Shown: positions 8,873-18,413 of the stretch, one piece after another
Position numbering within the stretch: the stretch's first letter is position 1
Layout of the letters: each line of letters starts with the position of its first letter
Source of the DNA: CAWJLE01 sp963843645
GTDB taxonomy: Bacteria > Chloroflexota > Anaerolineae > DAOTYC01
Direction: 5' to 3'
DNA length: 64,000 nucleotides
Assembly (NCBI GenBank): GCA_963843645.1
Contig: CAWJLE010000001.1
Coordinates: forward strand, 124,001 to 188,000
Notes under the pieces: generated by a model
Database searches by the model: none
What the model was told of the DNA's origin: nothing
Seen by the model: only the letters and a program-made list of their open reading frames with translations
Translations under genes and position numbers: made by a program

Positions 8873-10084
8873 CTATTCCAGACGGGAAGGTGGCAACTTC
8901 AGGTTTCGACCGGTGCCTAGCGGTATGGAGGTCAGGTCGGCACCGAGGCCGAGCCGATCCAGTTGAGCACGGACATAGGCTGCCGCCGGTTGTTGGCCCG
9001 GTCGGCGAGTGCGACGTAGCGTGTAGGCGTGATGCAACAGCTTGCGGGCCACTAACGCGGCGGTAGCGAAGCGACTGGCGGTCTGGTCGCGAAGGACGTG
9101 CCACACGGTCACCAGTAGACGCCGGGCAATGGCCACGATAGTCCTGTTGTGCCCGAGGCGGGGCACTAGGCGGGCGTAGACGGCTTTCCAGTGCGGGTCG
9201 TGTTCCGTGGCTACCTGAGCGGCTTCCACCATGGCGGTCCGCAGATCGCGGCGGCCCGTTTTGGTAATATGCCCGCTGGTGTGGGTTTCGCCGCTGTCAT
9301 GCACCGCGGCCCCTAAGCCGGCGTAGCCGACGAGTTGCTTGGGCTGGGGAAAGCGCTCAATGGTCCCGATAGCGGCCAGCAGGGTCATCGCCGTCAGCAC
9401 CCGGATGCCGGTCAGCTGGACCAAAAGGGGCACGCGCTCATCGCTACTGGCCAGAGTCGTCAGGGTCTCTTCCAGCTTCGCGATCTGATCGGTGGCGAAA
9501 ATAAGGGTTGCTAGATCGTTCTGGATAGCTGCTTGCTCGACCAGCGACGGTCCCTGAGCCAACCACCAGCCGCGACGCTCGGCGGTGAACAGGTTGCCCG
9601 CGGGCGGGGCCACCCGGTAGCGGTGCAGGACGGCATGCAGGCGATTTTTGGCCTCGGTGCTCAAGCAGACCATCCGGGCGCGTTTGCGCAGCAGGGCACG
9701 CAGTTGGCGGACCTCTTCTGGCGGCACCCACACCCCGGTCAGCAGCCCCGCGGCATGCAAGCGGGCCAAGGTGTAGGCGGCTTTGGCATCGGTCTTAACC
9801 CGCGCTTGAGTGATGGCCTGGACATGCGGCGGATGAACGATCGTCACAGAGTGGACGTGCGGCGTCAGGTCATCGTACAGGCTGTACCCATTGCACGTCA
9901 TCTCCAAGACCACGGCATCGGCTGGGGTAAGTTTTTGCCGGGCCCAGTCATCGAGATTACAATACTCGATGCGGCGTGGCCCCACCAATTGCTGGCCCTG
10001 GGGATCCACGATCACGGCGACCAAGTAGCTCTTGTGCACATCCAGGCCGACAAACCGGGTGACAGACGAACGGTCGCTAGACAT
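8873..10084 (-). CDS. IS110-family transposase (DEDD recombinase), left copy
   Basis: 403 aa from ATG 10084 with AGGAGAG 6 nt upstream; the longer open frame upstream has no family sequence. The N-terminal RuvC-like domain shows GLDVHK (D15), VLEMTCNGY (E61) and RVKTDAKAA (D99). The fourth acidic residue, normally three after D99, is Ala102. The C-terminal Tnp20-like domain shows LTGIRVLTAMTLLAAIG and DSGETHTSGHITKTGRRDLR with the candidate catalytic Ser. It acts as an RNA-guided recombinase in characterised relatives. It is nearly identical to the copy at 10765-11976. Confidence 0.9.
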   Translation of the reverse strand: MSSDRSSVTRFVGLDVHKSYLVAVIVDPQGQQLVGPRRIEYCNLDDWARQKLTPADAVVLEMTCNGYSLYDDLTPHVHSVTIVHPPHVQAITQARVKTDAKAAYTLARLHAAGLLTGVWVPPEEVRQLRALLRKRARMVCLSTEAKNRLHAVLHRYRVAPPAGNLFTAERRGWWLAQGPSLVEQAAIQNDLATLIFATDQIAKLEETLTTLASSDERVPLLVQLTGIRVLTAMTLLAAIGTIERFPQPKQLVGYAGLGAAVHDSGETHTSGHITKTGRRDLRTAMVEAAQVATEHDPHWKAVYARLVPRLGHNRTIVAIARRLLVTVWHVLRDQTASRFATAALVARKLLHHAYTLRRTRRPGQQPAAAYVRAQLDRLGLGADLTSIPLGTGRNLKLPPSRLE

Positions 10085-10414
10085 GAGGCTCTCTCCTGTG
10101 CAGACGTAGAGCTGACTGTCCGAGGCAGCGCGGCCAGGTGCGTCGTTTCGAGGACGTGAACACACCCACAGATACGGGCTAGATCGTAGCACGATCTTCC
10201 CAGGTGAGCTTTCGAGCGGTCCGTCAAACACGAATACGGGTTGCCTCCCAGGGACGGCGCGACGGGCCTTGGCGTCCACGCACCTGGAGCAGACGCCCCG
10301 CTCCTCACCGGACACGGGTACTATGCTCCAAAACGCACCTGACCGCAAAGGCGAGGCTACGCTGCTTCTCGCCCACAACATGCTAACACGAATAGGATCG
10401 CGAATACACGAATA
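10085..10414 (-). ncRNA. Non-coding 5' end of left IS110 copy, possible bridge-RNA region
   Basis: About 300 nt precede the transposase start inside the element. IS110-group elements encode a structured bridge/seek RNA in a non-coding end next to the recombinase gene. Position and length fit; the RNA fold itself was not derived here. The mirror segment is 10435-10764. Confidence 0.3.
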
Positions 10415-10434
10415 GCGACGCCGAATTTAGTTGT

Positions 10435-10764
10435 TATTCGTGTATTCGTGTTCCTATTCGTGTTAGCATGTTGTGGGCGAGAAGCAGCGTAGCCTCGCCT
10501 TTGCGGTCAGGTGCGTTTTGGAGCATAGTACCCGTGTCCGGTGAGGAGCGGGGCGTCTGCTCCAGGTGCGTGGACGCCAAGGCCCGTCGCGCCGTCCCTG
10601 GGAGGCAACCCGTATTCGTGTTTGACGGACCGCTCGAAAGCTCACCTGGGAAGATCGTGCTACGATCTAGCCCGTATCTGTGGGTGTGTTCACGTCCTCG
10701 AAACGACGCACCTGGCCGCGCTGCCTCGGACAGTCAGCTCTACGTCTGCACAGGAGAGAGCCTC
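10435..10764 (+). ncRNA. Non-coding 5' end of right IS110 copy, possible bridge-RNA region
   Basis: Mirror image of 10085-10414 with the same reasoning. The two candidate regions face each other across the 20-nt central loop, so a transcript through the centre would fold into a very long hairpin. Confidence 0.3.
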
Positions 10765-11976
10765 ATGTCTAGCGACCGTTCGTCTGTCACCCGGTTTGTC
10801 GGCCTGGATGTGCACAAGAGCTACTTGGTCGCCGTGATCGTGGATCCCCAGGGCCAGCAATTGGTGGGGCCACGCCGCATCGAGTATTGTAATCTCGATG
10901 ACTGGGCCCGGCAAAAACTTACCCCAGCCGATGCCGTGGTCTTGGAGATGACGTGCAATGGGTACAGCCTGTACGATGACCTGACGCCGCACGTCCACTC
11001 TGTGACGATCGTTCATCCGCCGCACGTCCAGGCCATCACTCAAGCGCGGGTTAAGACCGATGCCAAAGCCGCCTACACCTTGGCCCGCTTGCATGCCGCG
11101 GGGCTGCTGACCGGGGTGTGGGTGCCGCCAGAAGAGGTTCGCCAACTGCGTGCCCTGCTGCGCAAACGCGCCCGGATGGTCTGCTTGAGCACCCAGGCCA
11201 AAAATCGCCTGCATGCCGTCCTGCACCGCTACCGGGTGGCCCCGCCCGCGGGCAACCTGTTCACCGCCGAGCGTCGCGGCTGGTGGTTGGCTCAGGGACC
11301 GTCGCTGGTCGAGCAAGCAGCTATCCAGAACGATCTAGCAACCCTTATTTTCGCCACCGATCAGATCGCGAAGCTGGAAGAGACCCTGACGACTCTGGCC
11401 AGTAGCGATGAGCGCGTGCCCCTTTTGGTCCAGCTGACCGGCATCCGGGTGCTGACGGCGATGACCCTGCTGGCCGCTATCGGGACCATTGAGCGCTTTC
11501 CCCAGCCCAAGCAACTCGTCGGCTACGCCGGCTTAGGGGCCGCGGTGCATGACAGCGGCGAAACCCACACCAGCGGGCATATTACCAAAACGGGCCGCCG
11601 CGATCTGCGGACCGCCATGGTGGAAGCCGCTCAGGTAGCCACGGAACACGACCCGCACTGGAAAGCCGTCTACGCCCGCCTAGTGCCCCGCCTCGGGCAC
11701 AACAGGACTATCGTGGCCATTGCCCGGCGTCTACTGGTGACCGTGTGGCACGTCCTTCGCGACCAGACCGCCAGTCGCTTCGCTACCGCCGCGTTAGTGG
11801 CCCGCAAGCTGTTGCATCACGCCTACACGCTACGTCGCGCTCGCCGACCGGGCCAACAACCGGCGGCAGCCTATGTCCGTGCTCAACTGGATCGGCTCGG
11901 CCTCGGTGCCGACCTGACCTCCATACCGCTAGGCACCGGTCGAAACCTGAAGTTGCCACCTTCCCGTCTGGAATAG
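10765..11976 (+). CDS. IS110-family transposase (DEDD recombinase), right copy
   Basis: 403 aa from ATG 10765, mirror copy of the left transposase. It differs at two residues seen by eye (STQAKN versus STEAKN; LRRARR versus LRRTRR) and at least one silent site. It has the same D15, E61 and D99 and the same Ala in place of the fourth acidic residue. It points towards the DUF4062 gene and ends 212 nt before that gene's stop codon. Confidence 0.9.
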   Translation: MSSDRSSVTRFVGLDVHKSYLVAVIVDPQGQQLVGPRRIEYCNLDDWARQKLTPADAVVLEMTCNGYSLYDDLTPHVHSVTIVHPPHVQAITQARVKTDAKAAYTLARLHAAGLLTGVWVPPEEVRQLRALLRKRARMVCLSTQAKNRLHAVLHRYRVAPPAGNLFTAERRGWWLAQGPSLVEQAAIQNDLATLIFATDQIAKLEETLTTLASSDERVPLLVQLTGIRVLTAMTLLAAIGTIERFPQPKQLVGYAGLGAAVHDSGETHTSGHITKTGRRDLRTAMVEAAQVATEHDPHWKAVYARLVPRLGHNRTIVAIARRLLVTVWHVLRDQTASRFATAALVARKLLHHAYTLRRARRPGQQPAAAYVRAQLDRLGLGADLTSIPLGTGRNLKLPPSRLE

Positions 11977-12187
11977 CCTGGCACCTAACCTGGCGCGCCG
12001 ATTGGAAGAGGGACAACGACCCTGAAAAGAGAACAACATCCTAAGTCGATCCCGCGACTGATGACAGTCGCCGGTTGATTGGTTGTGCCCATCGACCAGT
12101 TGCTACCCAACCAATGGTCGATGTGCGCGGGGAATCCAAGCGCAATTTGACATGCACACACATCTGTGGACGGCCATCAGGCGGGAG

Positions 12188-12820
12188 TTAAGAACGCCGA
12201 CCAGAAGGAGGTTTGGGTTCCTCAGGATCGCCGACGATCGAGTCCGACGACGCGCCCGAGCCTCGGATGACCTTGGCGTGGTCGCCGAAGGCACAGCCTT
12301 GCGCAAGGCCAATGTTGAACTGGTACTTCGCCGGCTCAGAGGATTCCTGTTCCTGCTGCCCGCATAGCTTTATACGGAAATTGTGGAGGTCGGCAACGAC
12401 TTGAGTTGATAACTCATCGGGACTTTTGAACCAAGTCACAGTGTGGCTCGCCTTGAGCTCGGCAATGAGCGCCTCAAGACAGGCTGCCTTGGCTGCATCT
12501 TGCTCAATGTGTGACGTTGGCAATGGGAGCGCCGGATCCTTGAGGTAAATCAGGCAAGGAATATCGTAGACGCGGGCAGTTCGGTACTCATCTTCAGTGA
12601 TTCCCGAACCATAGCGCTGCGCAAATATGCCTACGTAGACCTCGCTCTGCTCGACCTCAGCCAGGCTCACCTCTCGGGGCGTCTCGGGGCGACTGCCGAA
12701 ATACTCCATCCCCGAGAATTCGGCATCCCCCATACGGTGCAGCGCATTCTCGACAGCGAGTCGCTCCGGTTTCAAATCCGTCCAGGTTGAGCTCACAAAG
12801 ATGCGAAAGGGTTGGGCCAC
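12188..12820 (-). CDS. DUF4062 protein, candidate effector of the adjacent STAND NTPase
   Basis: 210 aa from GTG 12820, with GGAGG 5 nt upstream. Residues 5-95 match DUF4062 (FRIFVSSTWTDLKPER, EYFGSRPETP, SEVYVGIFAQRYGS). This domain is found at the N-terminus of many NACHT/STAND proteins and is thought to be TIR/SEFIR-related in fold. Residues 166-184, YQFNIGLAQGCAFGDHAKV, resemble residues 13-31 of the neighbouring NTPase. A Gly/Ser/Pro-rich tail of 26 residues follows. It is the last gene of the higB-higA-NTPase-DUF4062 series, 51 nt after the NTPase stop. The effector role is inferred from context; the enzymatic activity, if any, is unknown. Confidence 0.75.
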   Translation of the reverse strand: MAQPFRIFVSSTWTDLKPERLAVENALHRMGDAEFSGMEYFGSRPETPREVSLAEVEQSEVYVGIFAQRYGSGITEDEYRTARVYDIPCLIYLKDPALPLPTSHIEQDAAKAACLEALIAELKASHTVTWFKSPDELSTQVVADLHNFRIKLCGQQEQESSEPAKYQFNIGLAQGCAFGDHAKVIRGSGASSDSIVGDPEEPKPPSGRRS

Positions 12821-12871
12821 TTCATCCTCCTACATGACCTTTCCATAGAAAGGAGACAAACAAACGATGGC

Positions 12872-15800
12872 TCACCTCCGATCCCAGTCCTGCAGCGCGC
12901 GATCTGCATCACTGCTGCCCATCGTGAGCAGACGCTCGAACAAGTCCATCGCTCTCGATTTGAGGTCCGTGTCTCGCGTATGGGTGTAGACGCCTAGCGC
13001 CAAGGCGACGACGTCGGACTCGAACGGAGCCACCGTGTTACGAAAACCTGTGTCCGTGCCTACTACATCAAGAACATGCTCGGCAACGCTTAGAACGAGC
13101 TCAGGTTCTCCCATCACCAGTCCCTTGAGGTAGTGCAGCAGACGTTGCCCATTTTCGACAAAAACTGGTAAGGCAATGAAGGTTTCAGTAAAAGCACGCA
13201 CGTCGGAGAAATCCTCTTCTCGCAGACGCTCAAAGCAGGTACTGACGATCTGCCTCACTAACACGTCGTCGTCGCGCACGAGTTCGGTGAGTCTCGCCAG
13301 ACAAACCTCCCGAACCCCAGTAATGTACAGATTCACTGCATAGACCTGGGCCGCTCCGCGGCGCATAGCAGGATCGCCATGCAAAGCTCGATCTGCAAGC
13401 GCTTCAGCGTCAGGGTACTGAAAAGCCGCGAGGCAGGCCAGGCGAGCACCAGCCTGCCGAGCCTTATCGTCGACATGACCAAGCATGGCCTCAATGAAGA
13501 CACGAATTCTGGCGAAATCGTGATAATAGGACCAGAAGAGCAGTCCTTCTACGGGTTGATATGGCAGCAATTGCGCTTCAACTGCCCGCTCAAAAGCCGC
13601 CAAAGCGCGAGGACGGTCTACGTGTACGAGTCTCTCAAGCATTTCGATAACACAGATACGAACAGCCGCGGACTCATCGGTCGCAGCCATCTCGAGGAGA
13701 GTAAATGCTCGTTCAGTCTGCTTCGGTTCGCGTTCGAGCGCGCAGTGCACCACGGCTCTGACTGCGGCACCGCGATTCGTGATGATGCCGTACTCATGGG
13801 CATCGCCACCAGGTAGCGGCCCTCCCTCCTCAGTCGGTCGCTGCCACAGCTCTTCAGCGGGGTCAGGATCATGCAACGCCCAGTCAGACATGAGATCCAG
13901 GAGATCGTCCGGCACTCCGTCCTTTGCTCGCTTCTGAAGCGCCCAGCAGACCTGACGCCGGTACGGTCCAATCAGTCTCGGCGCGAATCGGCGAACAGTG
14001 TCAAACACCTGCTCCGCTGGCGCAACAGACCCGGCCAGGCCTTCAATCGCGGCCACTATGTAAGCGACGTCAATCGTGTCGTCGAAACGCAGTGTGAGTT
14101 GGTAGAAACGTCCCGGCTCTTCCTCAACTCGCTTGCTGAAGCTCGACGCCAGCTGGTCCATCCCGCCTTTGAGGAAGTCCGGGTGCTCGTAGCTTCCAGA
14201 GTATTTCCGCATTGCACGCAGCCAATGTTCGTCCTTCATCTTCAGTTGAGATCCCTCGCCAATAGGCGGACCCACCGATCCGCCACGAACACCAACCGGC
14301 TCACGCACTTTGTAACCTGGGAACCTGTGTTCCAGTTCGAGAAGCCGGCGCCTGCCTTCGTCGCTCAGCAAACCGGGTTCAATGCGCTCTAAGAACTTCA
14401 ATTGCGTCACACCTTGTCGATTAAGGCCGTGTTGTTCCCAATCTGGAGAAAGTCGCATCACCTTCTGCTCGAGAGCTGCCCGCTGTGATTCACTACAATG
14501 CGCGAAGACTGCAGCGCATAAGCGTGCGGAATCGTAGGTGGAATCCTCGAAGGGCTCGCCGATATACCATCGTCGTTCGTCGCCCATCAGATACTCGAAT
14601 ATGTCATCAACATACTCATCCGGGTTGCAGAGATAAGCATTAACCAGCAATCGGTGCGCAAGCAGGTTATTCGACTCGCGCAGTTCTGCGGCAGTACGTC
14701 GAAAGGCGCTCGGATCGGAACGAGCGATCGCGCACAAGGCTCGAGCAATCTTCAATGCAAATGCCACGGGCTCACGCAGATGATCGCCATACCAGTGGCC
14801 AGCAAAGATGGCGTCTTCACTATACTCGTCGTCCGATGCGCTGCCGGCGACCGCATCACTGACCCCCAGCAGCCAGGGAAGCAGGTGCTCGACTACGGCG
14901 TCCGGGCTAACGGCAACTGGATGATCCAGGATGCCTCTCACGCACAGACCTTCAAAGAGCGTCTGGTCCCAACTTATTATGTCTTGCGGTGTAGGCCGGG
15001 CCACGGCCATAGTACGTGCCAGGAGATCTTTGAGCCGTCTGTCGAGGTACAGGACCAGTGCGCGACATCCCGCCTCCGGATTCGACGCACAAAAACCTCC
15101 AAGGAACCGTTCCGCATCTCCTCCCGTTTTGTCGCGTTGAATGAGGTCGCATGCGGCGCTGACTGCATCCTCATTGTGCCAATTGACCAATTGAGAAAGG
15201 CAGAAGCTGACCGCAAAGTCCCAATCATCGCTCGCACCGAGATGCGGCCGCAGTAACGACAATACACTCTCCGTGCGTTTATTTACCATGGACCTGAGGT
15301 ACAATACGACAGGAAACTCAGGCGCGCACTCGTGAGAAATGAGAGTGGGACAGACGGAACTCTTCATACGGTCGAACCAATCCTCGTTCTCGCCGGCTGC
15401 CCGGAGGAAGCGCGAGCGACCATCCGCGTCGACCATCAGCCTCCTTGCCACTCGGACCTCGTCATCGCTGGGAACACGCACGGCCCCGAACCAACTGATC
15501 GCAAGGAGGCGGAGGTGAGCGCGCAGCCCAGGCGCAAATAGCAGTTGCTCCAGTTCGAACAGATACGCGCTCGGATCTGAGCCCCGCATGTAAGCCAATA
15601 CCTGCAGCATCTGTGAACGCTCGAACAATCCCTGAGGGCTGCCCAGGATGGTCTTGCTGAGAGATTTCCCCTGCGAGACGAAACGACGGGCATAACAGTA
15701 ATCGAATAATGTTTGGTGCGAAAACGTGTACGCGCTTCCATCGCGTCGGATGAAATTGACGCTTTCCAGGTAGCTCGCCGCCTCACGCAGATCGTCGAGC

Positions 15801-16781
15801 ACACCCTCGGGCACGCGCAGATCTTGTCGCTCCCGTATCCGATCAACGAGACGATCCAACGCTGCGATCCGATCAGATGGCAGCGGCGCGCCTGGGCAAG
15901 GAGACTCGATGCGATTCCGCCACAACGCGCCATACAAATCCTGCAAACTCGAGTAGCGTTCGGGTAGAGCTGGCCGCGATCCGGACGCGAGGACGTCGGT
16001 GTAGACCCGAAGATTTTGAGGAACGCGAAGAAGTCGCTGATGGTCCGGCAGCAGTTCAGCAAAAGCCACGCCAAATCGATCCAGAACCAGCTGAATCTGA
16101 GAATCACTGAGTGGCTGCAGCTGAAAGCGCTTGTCAGCGTGAAGGCTGGCCAAAGCCGGGACGCTGTTGAGGTCAAACTCCCGACACGACGCGATGATGC
16201 GGACATTGTCCTGGCTGCGCAGTTGTGCAATCAGCCTGAGCAAGACCTCGAGAGCGGCCTGATCGCGTGATAGCGTCCAGGCTAAGGCATCCAGTTGGTC
16301 GACGATCAGAACAACAGGGCGCTCGGGGGCCAAAGTCTCGACGGCGCTAACGACATTGACAGGCAGCCGCAATTCAGACCGGAGTTCGTCAGACGTGCGA
16401 ATGCCTGAAAAGGCATCGGCCTTGATGGCCAGAACGGCTGCCCCATCCGCTCGCAATGTCTCCAGGATTTCGCGCATCACAACCGTCTTGCCGGCGCCGG
16501 CCTGGTCCAACAGGACACCAAAACACTGCTTCTGATCCCCCGTCCGTATCCAGTCGATGATCTGCCCGACCTCTTCGCGTTCGATATGAATGCCAGCAAT
16601 ATCATTTCGGCTGCCTCAGCAAATCCAAGCCAGATTTCTGAACGATCGCCAGAAGGTCGCTGGAGCTAGCGGCGGGCGTGGTGCCTTCTACCCGGGGGTT
16701 CTCACCAAAGGCAGAATTCTCTGCGTGTTCGATATTTATGTTGTATGTTGTGCTACCACCTCGTGGTTCCACTTCGGGCAT
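12872..16781 (-). pseudogene. Large STAND P-loop NTPase with C-terminal solenoid; frameshift near the N-terminus
   Basis: About 1,300 aa if one indel at 16602-16618 is bridged. The first part (ATG 16781, GGAG 8 nt upstream) ends at 16602. The rest is open from about 16615 to 12872 but has no ATG/GTG before the P-loop. N-terminal motif YNINIEHAENSAFGENPRV at residues 13-31. NTPase: HIEREEVGQIIDW, Walker A DQAGAGKT (about 16483-16510), Walker B VVLIVDQLD (about 16300), sensor-like IIASCREFD, and an end-of-module motif FSHQTLFDYCYARRF. The remaining roughly 850 residues are helical, HEAT/TPR-like, with no membrane segment. This matches Avs/NLR-like antiphage STAND sensors, whose solenoid binds the trigger. 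Whether the frameshift is real, programmed or an assembly error is undecided. Confidence 0.75.
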
Positions 16782-16865
16782 GGTACTCACTCCGGACGCC
16801 AGTTGTGCAGGAACAATCAGGATCCACGGACGCGCCGAGAGCCAGTGCTGTCCACTGTCTGCCGA

Positions 16866-17999
16866 CTACGCGACATCACGGCCGACTTCCGACTCCGCCA
16901 CACCGGTGGTGTCAATCCAATCGGACACAAGAGGGCTCACCCTGACGAGCAGGCCACGGAGCTGCTTGAATTCCACAGCTCTCTCGTACTGGAGCCGCCC
17001 CAGTACGATGCCGGCATGCCGGCCGTGCTGCCGCGCGAATCCCTCGATCTTGTCGCGCGAGAAGTAGGGGCGAGTCTCGGCGATGAAAGCGGCCAGGGCT
17101 TGCCGCTCTACGAGCCGATCACGCGCCCACTGATTGGCCGCTCCTTCCACTGCATCCGCATCGACGTTCTCGGTATTCAAGTCATCCAGATACGAGCCTT
17201 CGTGCCTGAGTGCGACGTGGGCCAGCTCGTGCATCAAGGTGAACCAGAAGGAATCGATGCGATCGTAGCGCAGGCTGAGCGCTACGACGGGCTTCCCGTC
17301 GGCTCCCAGAGTGAAAGCCGCCCCATCCAGGTACGTCCGGGGCAGGTGCGGCACGATCACGAAGTGCACGCCCAGGCTGAACAGCATGACTGGAACGCGG
17401 GCTGCGTCCTCCGCGCGCGCGGCGTTGGCGAGAATCTCCGGCACGGCATTCAAGAGCGCCGCAGGCTCGAATGCGGCGATGGCCTGAGCCTCGGCCAGGT
17501 GCTCCGCACGGCGCAACCAGGCGACCGTCGCACTCACCTCCAATTCGCGGTTATCGCGATGGCGGAAACTGGCCGCCAGCTCAGGCGCCTCGGCAGGGGA
17601 GTCGATCTTCAGAAACTTGCACACGGCCTGTTCCATCTCCTCAATGGAATCAGACGGCTCAATCCACTTCCGCCTGAACAACTCGGCCATGGGCGCGAGC
17701 CCGTACAGCCGGCTTCGGCGGGCAACTTCGTCTCCCCTATTGGCCTGCCGTGCCAGGTAGAGCTGATAGCTCGCCTCCAGATTGGTCCAGAGTTCCGGCG
17801 ACGTGCCGAAAACCTCCGCCAATTGCAGCGCAGTCTCCGGCGTGATCTGCTTCTTGCTCTGGATGATCTCATTGATGACCTGTACCGGACGCCCCATGAT
17901 CTTCGCCAGGTCGCGCTGCGTCCAGCCACGAGCCTCCAGCTCGCGGCTCAAAATCTTGCCCGGCGGCGTCACACGCGCCGGCCTCAACTCCCGGCTCAT
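16866..17999 (-). CDS. higA: HigA-type antitoxin fused to ImmA/IrrE metallopeptidase
   Basis: 377 aa from ATG 17999 with GGAGGG upstream. Residues 12-70 are an XRE/HigA helix-turn-helix (PGKILSRELEARGWTQRDLA...VINEIIQSKK). Residues about 200-300 are a COG2856/ImmA-IrrE zinc peptidase with H257-E-L-A-H261 and a downstream E-N-V-D-A-D-A-V-E-G-A-A-N stretch for the third ligand. The gene starts 19 nt after the higB stop, so the pair is co-transcribed. The long protease-fused form differs from the roughly 100-aa classical HigA. In related systems ImmA-type proteases cleave repressors on damage or phage signals, which would make this antitoxin stress-switchable (inference). The NTPase gene starts 84 nt downstream. 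Confidence 0.85.
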   Translation of the reverse strand: MSRELRPARVTPPGKILSRELEARGWTQRDLAKIMGRPVQVINEIIQSKKQITPETALQLAEVFGTSPELWTNLEASYQLYLARQANRGDEVARRSRLYGLAPMAELFRRKWIEPSDSIEEMEQAVCKFLKIDSPAEAPELAASFRHRDNRELEVSATVAWLRRAEHLAEAQAIAAFEPAALLNAVPEILANAARAEDAARVPVMLFSLGVHFVIVPHLPRTYLDGAAFTLGADGKPVVALSLRYDRIDSFWFTLMHELAHVALRHEGSYLDDLNTENVDADAVEGAANQWARDRLVERQALAAFIAETRPYFSRDKIEGFARQHGRHAGIVLGRLQYERAVEFKQLRGLLVRVSPLVSDWIDTTGVAESEVGRDVA

Positions 18000-18018
18000 C
18001 TTACCCTCCCTGAGCCTC

Positions 18019-18312
18019 TCAATGGTAGTCTTCCAGGCTGACGATCAAGAGATACCTGCCCTCGGCGTCTTCCTCGATCTCGACCACCAAACGGTATTGA
18101 TCGTTCAAACGGAGTGAATGTTGGTGCCTACGCTTGCCGGACAATTTCTCGAATCTCAGGCTTTTCAATGCGCGCAGGTCTTGCTCGCTTCGCGCCGCAC
18201 GGATGACGTCCATGACAAAGAAAGCATCCACGACGCCGGCGGGGTACCTACGCGCGTCCCTCTCCTCCGTATAGAGTGCTGCCAGTCTGTCGTTAGAGAA
18301 CTCAAATCGCAC
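18019..18312 (-). CDS. higB: HigB/RelE-type toxin
   Basis: 97 aa from GTG 18312 (MRFEFSNDRLAALYTEERDA). The fold signature of HigB mRNA interferases is present: LRALKSLRFEKLSGKRRHQHSLRLNDQYRLVVEIE and the C-terminal IVSLEDYH. In relatives it is a ribosome-dependent RNase. It is the first gene of the operon and precedes its antitoxin, the order typical of higBA. A good promoter lies about 75 nt upstream. A possible start with a better ribosome site was not found; the Shine-Dalgarno is weak. Confidence 0.85.
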   Translation of the reverse strand: MRFEFSNDRLAALYTEERDARRYPAGVVDAFFVMDVIRAARSEQDLRALKSLRFEKLSGKRRHQHSLRLNDQYRLVVEIEEDAEGRYLLIVSLEDYH

Positions 18313-18384
18313 AAAGAATGTCCGAGTCGCTCAATTTGTTTGTAGTATTCAATTCACTCATTCACCCTTTGGATGAACAATACC

Positions 18385-18413
18385 ATTATACCACATTATG
18401 CTGCGGTTTTCAA
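18385..18413 (-). promoter_or_regulatory. Promoter of the higBA-NTPase-DUF4062 operon
   Basis: On the minus strand: TTGAAA (18413-18408), 17-bp spacer, perfect TATAAT (18390-18385). It leads into higB at 18312. The AT-rich leader 18313-18384 has gaatgagtgaattgaat repeats that could bind HigA. Confidence 0.7.

Larger units (their letters stand above)
8675..12174. mobile_element. Head-to-head pair of IS110-type elements forming a 3.5-kb palindrome
   Basis: The arms 8675-10414 and 10435-12174 are reverse complements about a centre at 10424/10425, with a non-palindromic loop of about 20 nt (10415-10434). Only a handful of substitutions separate the arms; two of them change residues, Glu/Gln and Thr/Ala. 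Each arm carries one transposase reading outward from the centre. Inside the arms, next to the loop, is the Chloroflexota-type repeat aatacacgaata, also seen at 42.35 kb. No target duplication is visible at 8675/12174, as expected for IS110. The right end stops 14 bp from the stop codon of the DUF4062 gene. Confidence 0.85.

Noticed and set aside
12083..12404. Plus-strand small ORFs at the IS/DUF4062 junction
   Set aside because: Antisense to the DUF4062 gene or spanning the IS end; no ribosome sites or family signal.
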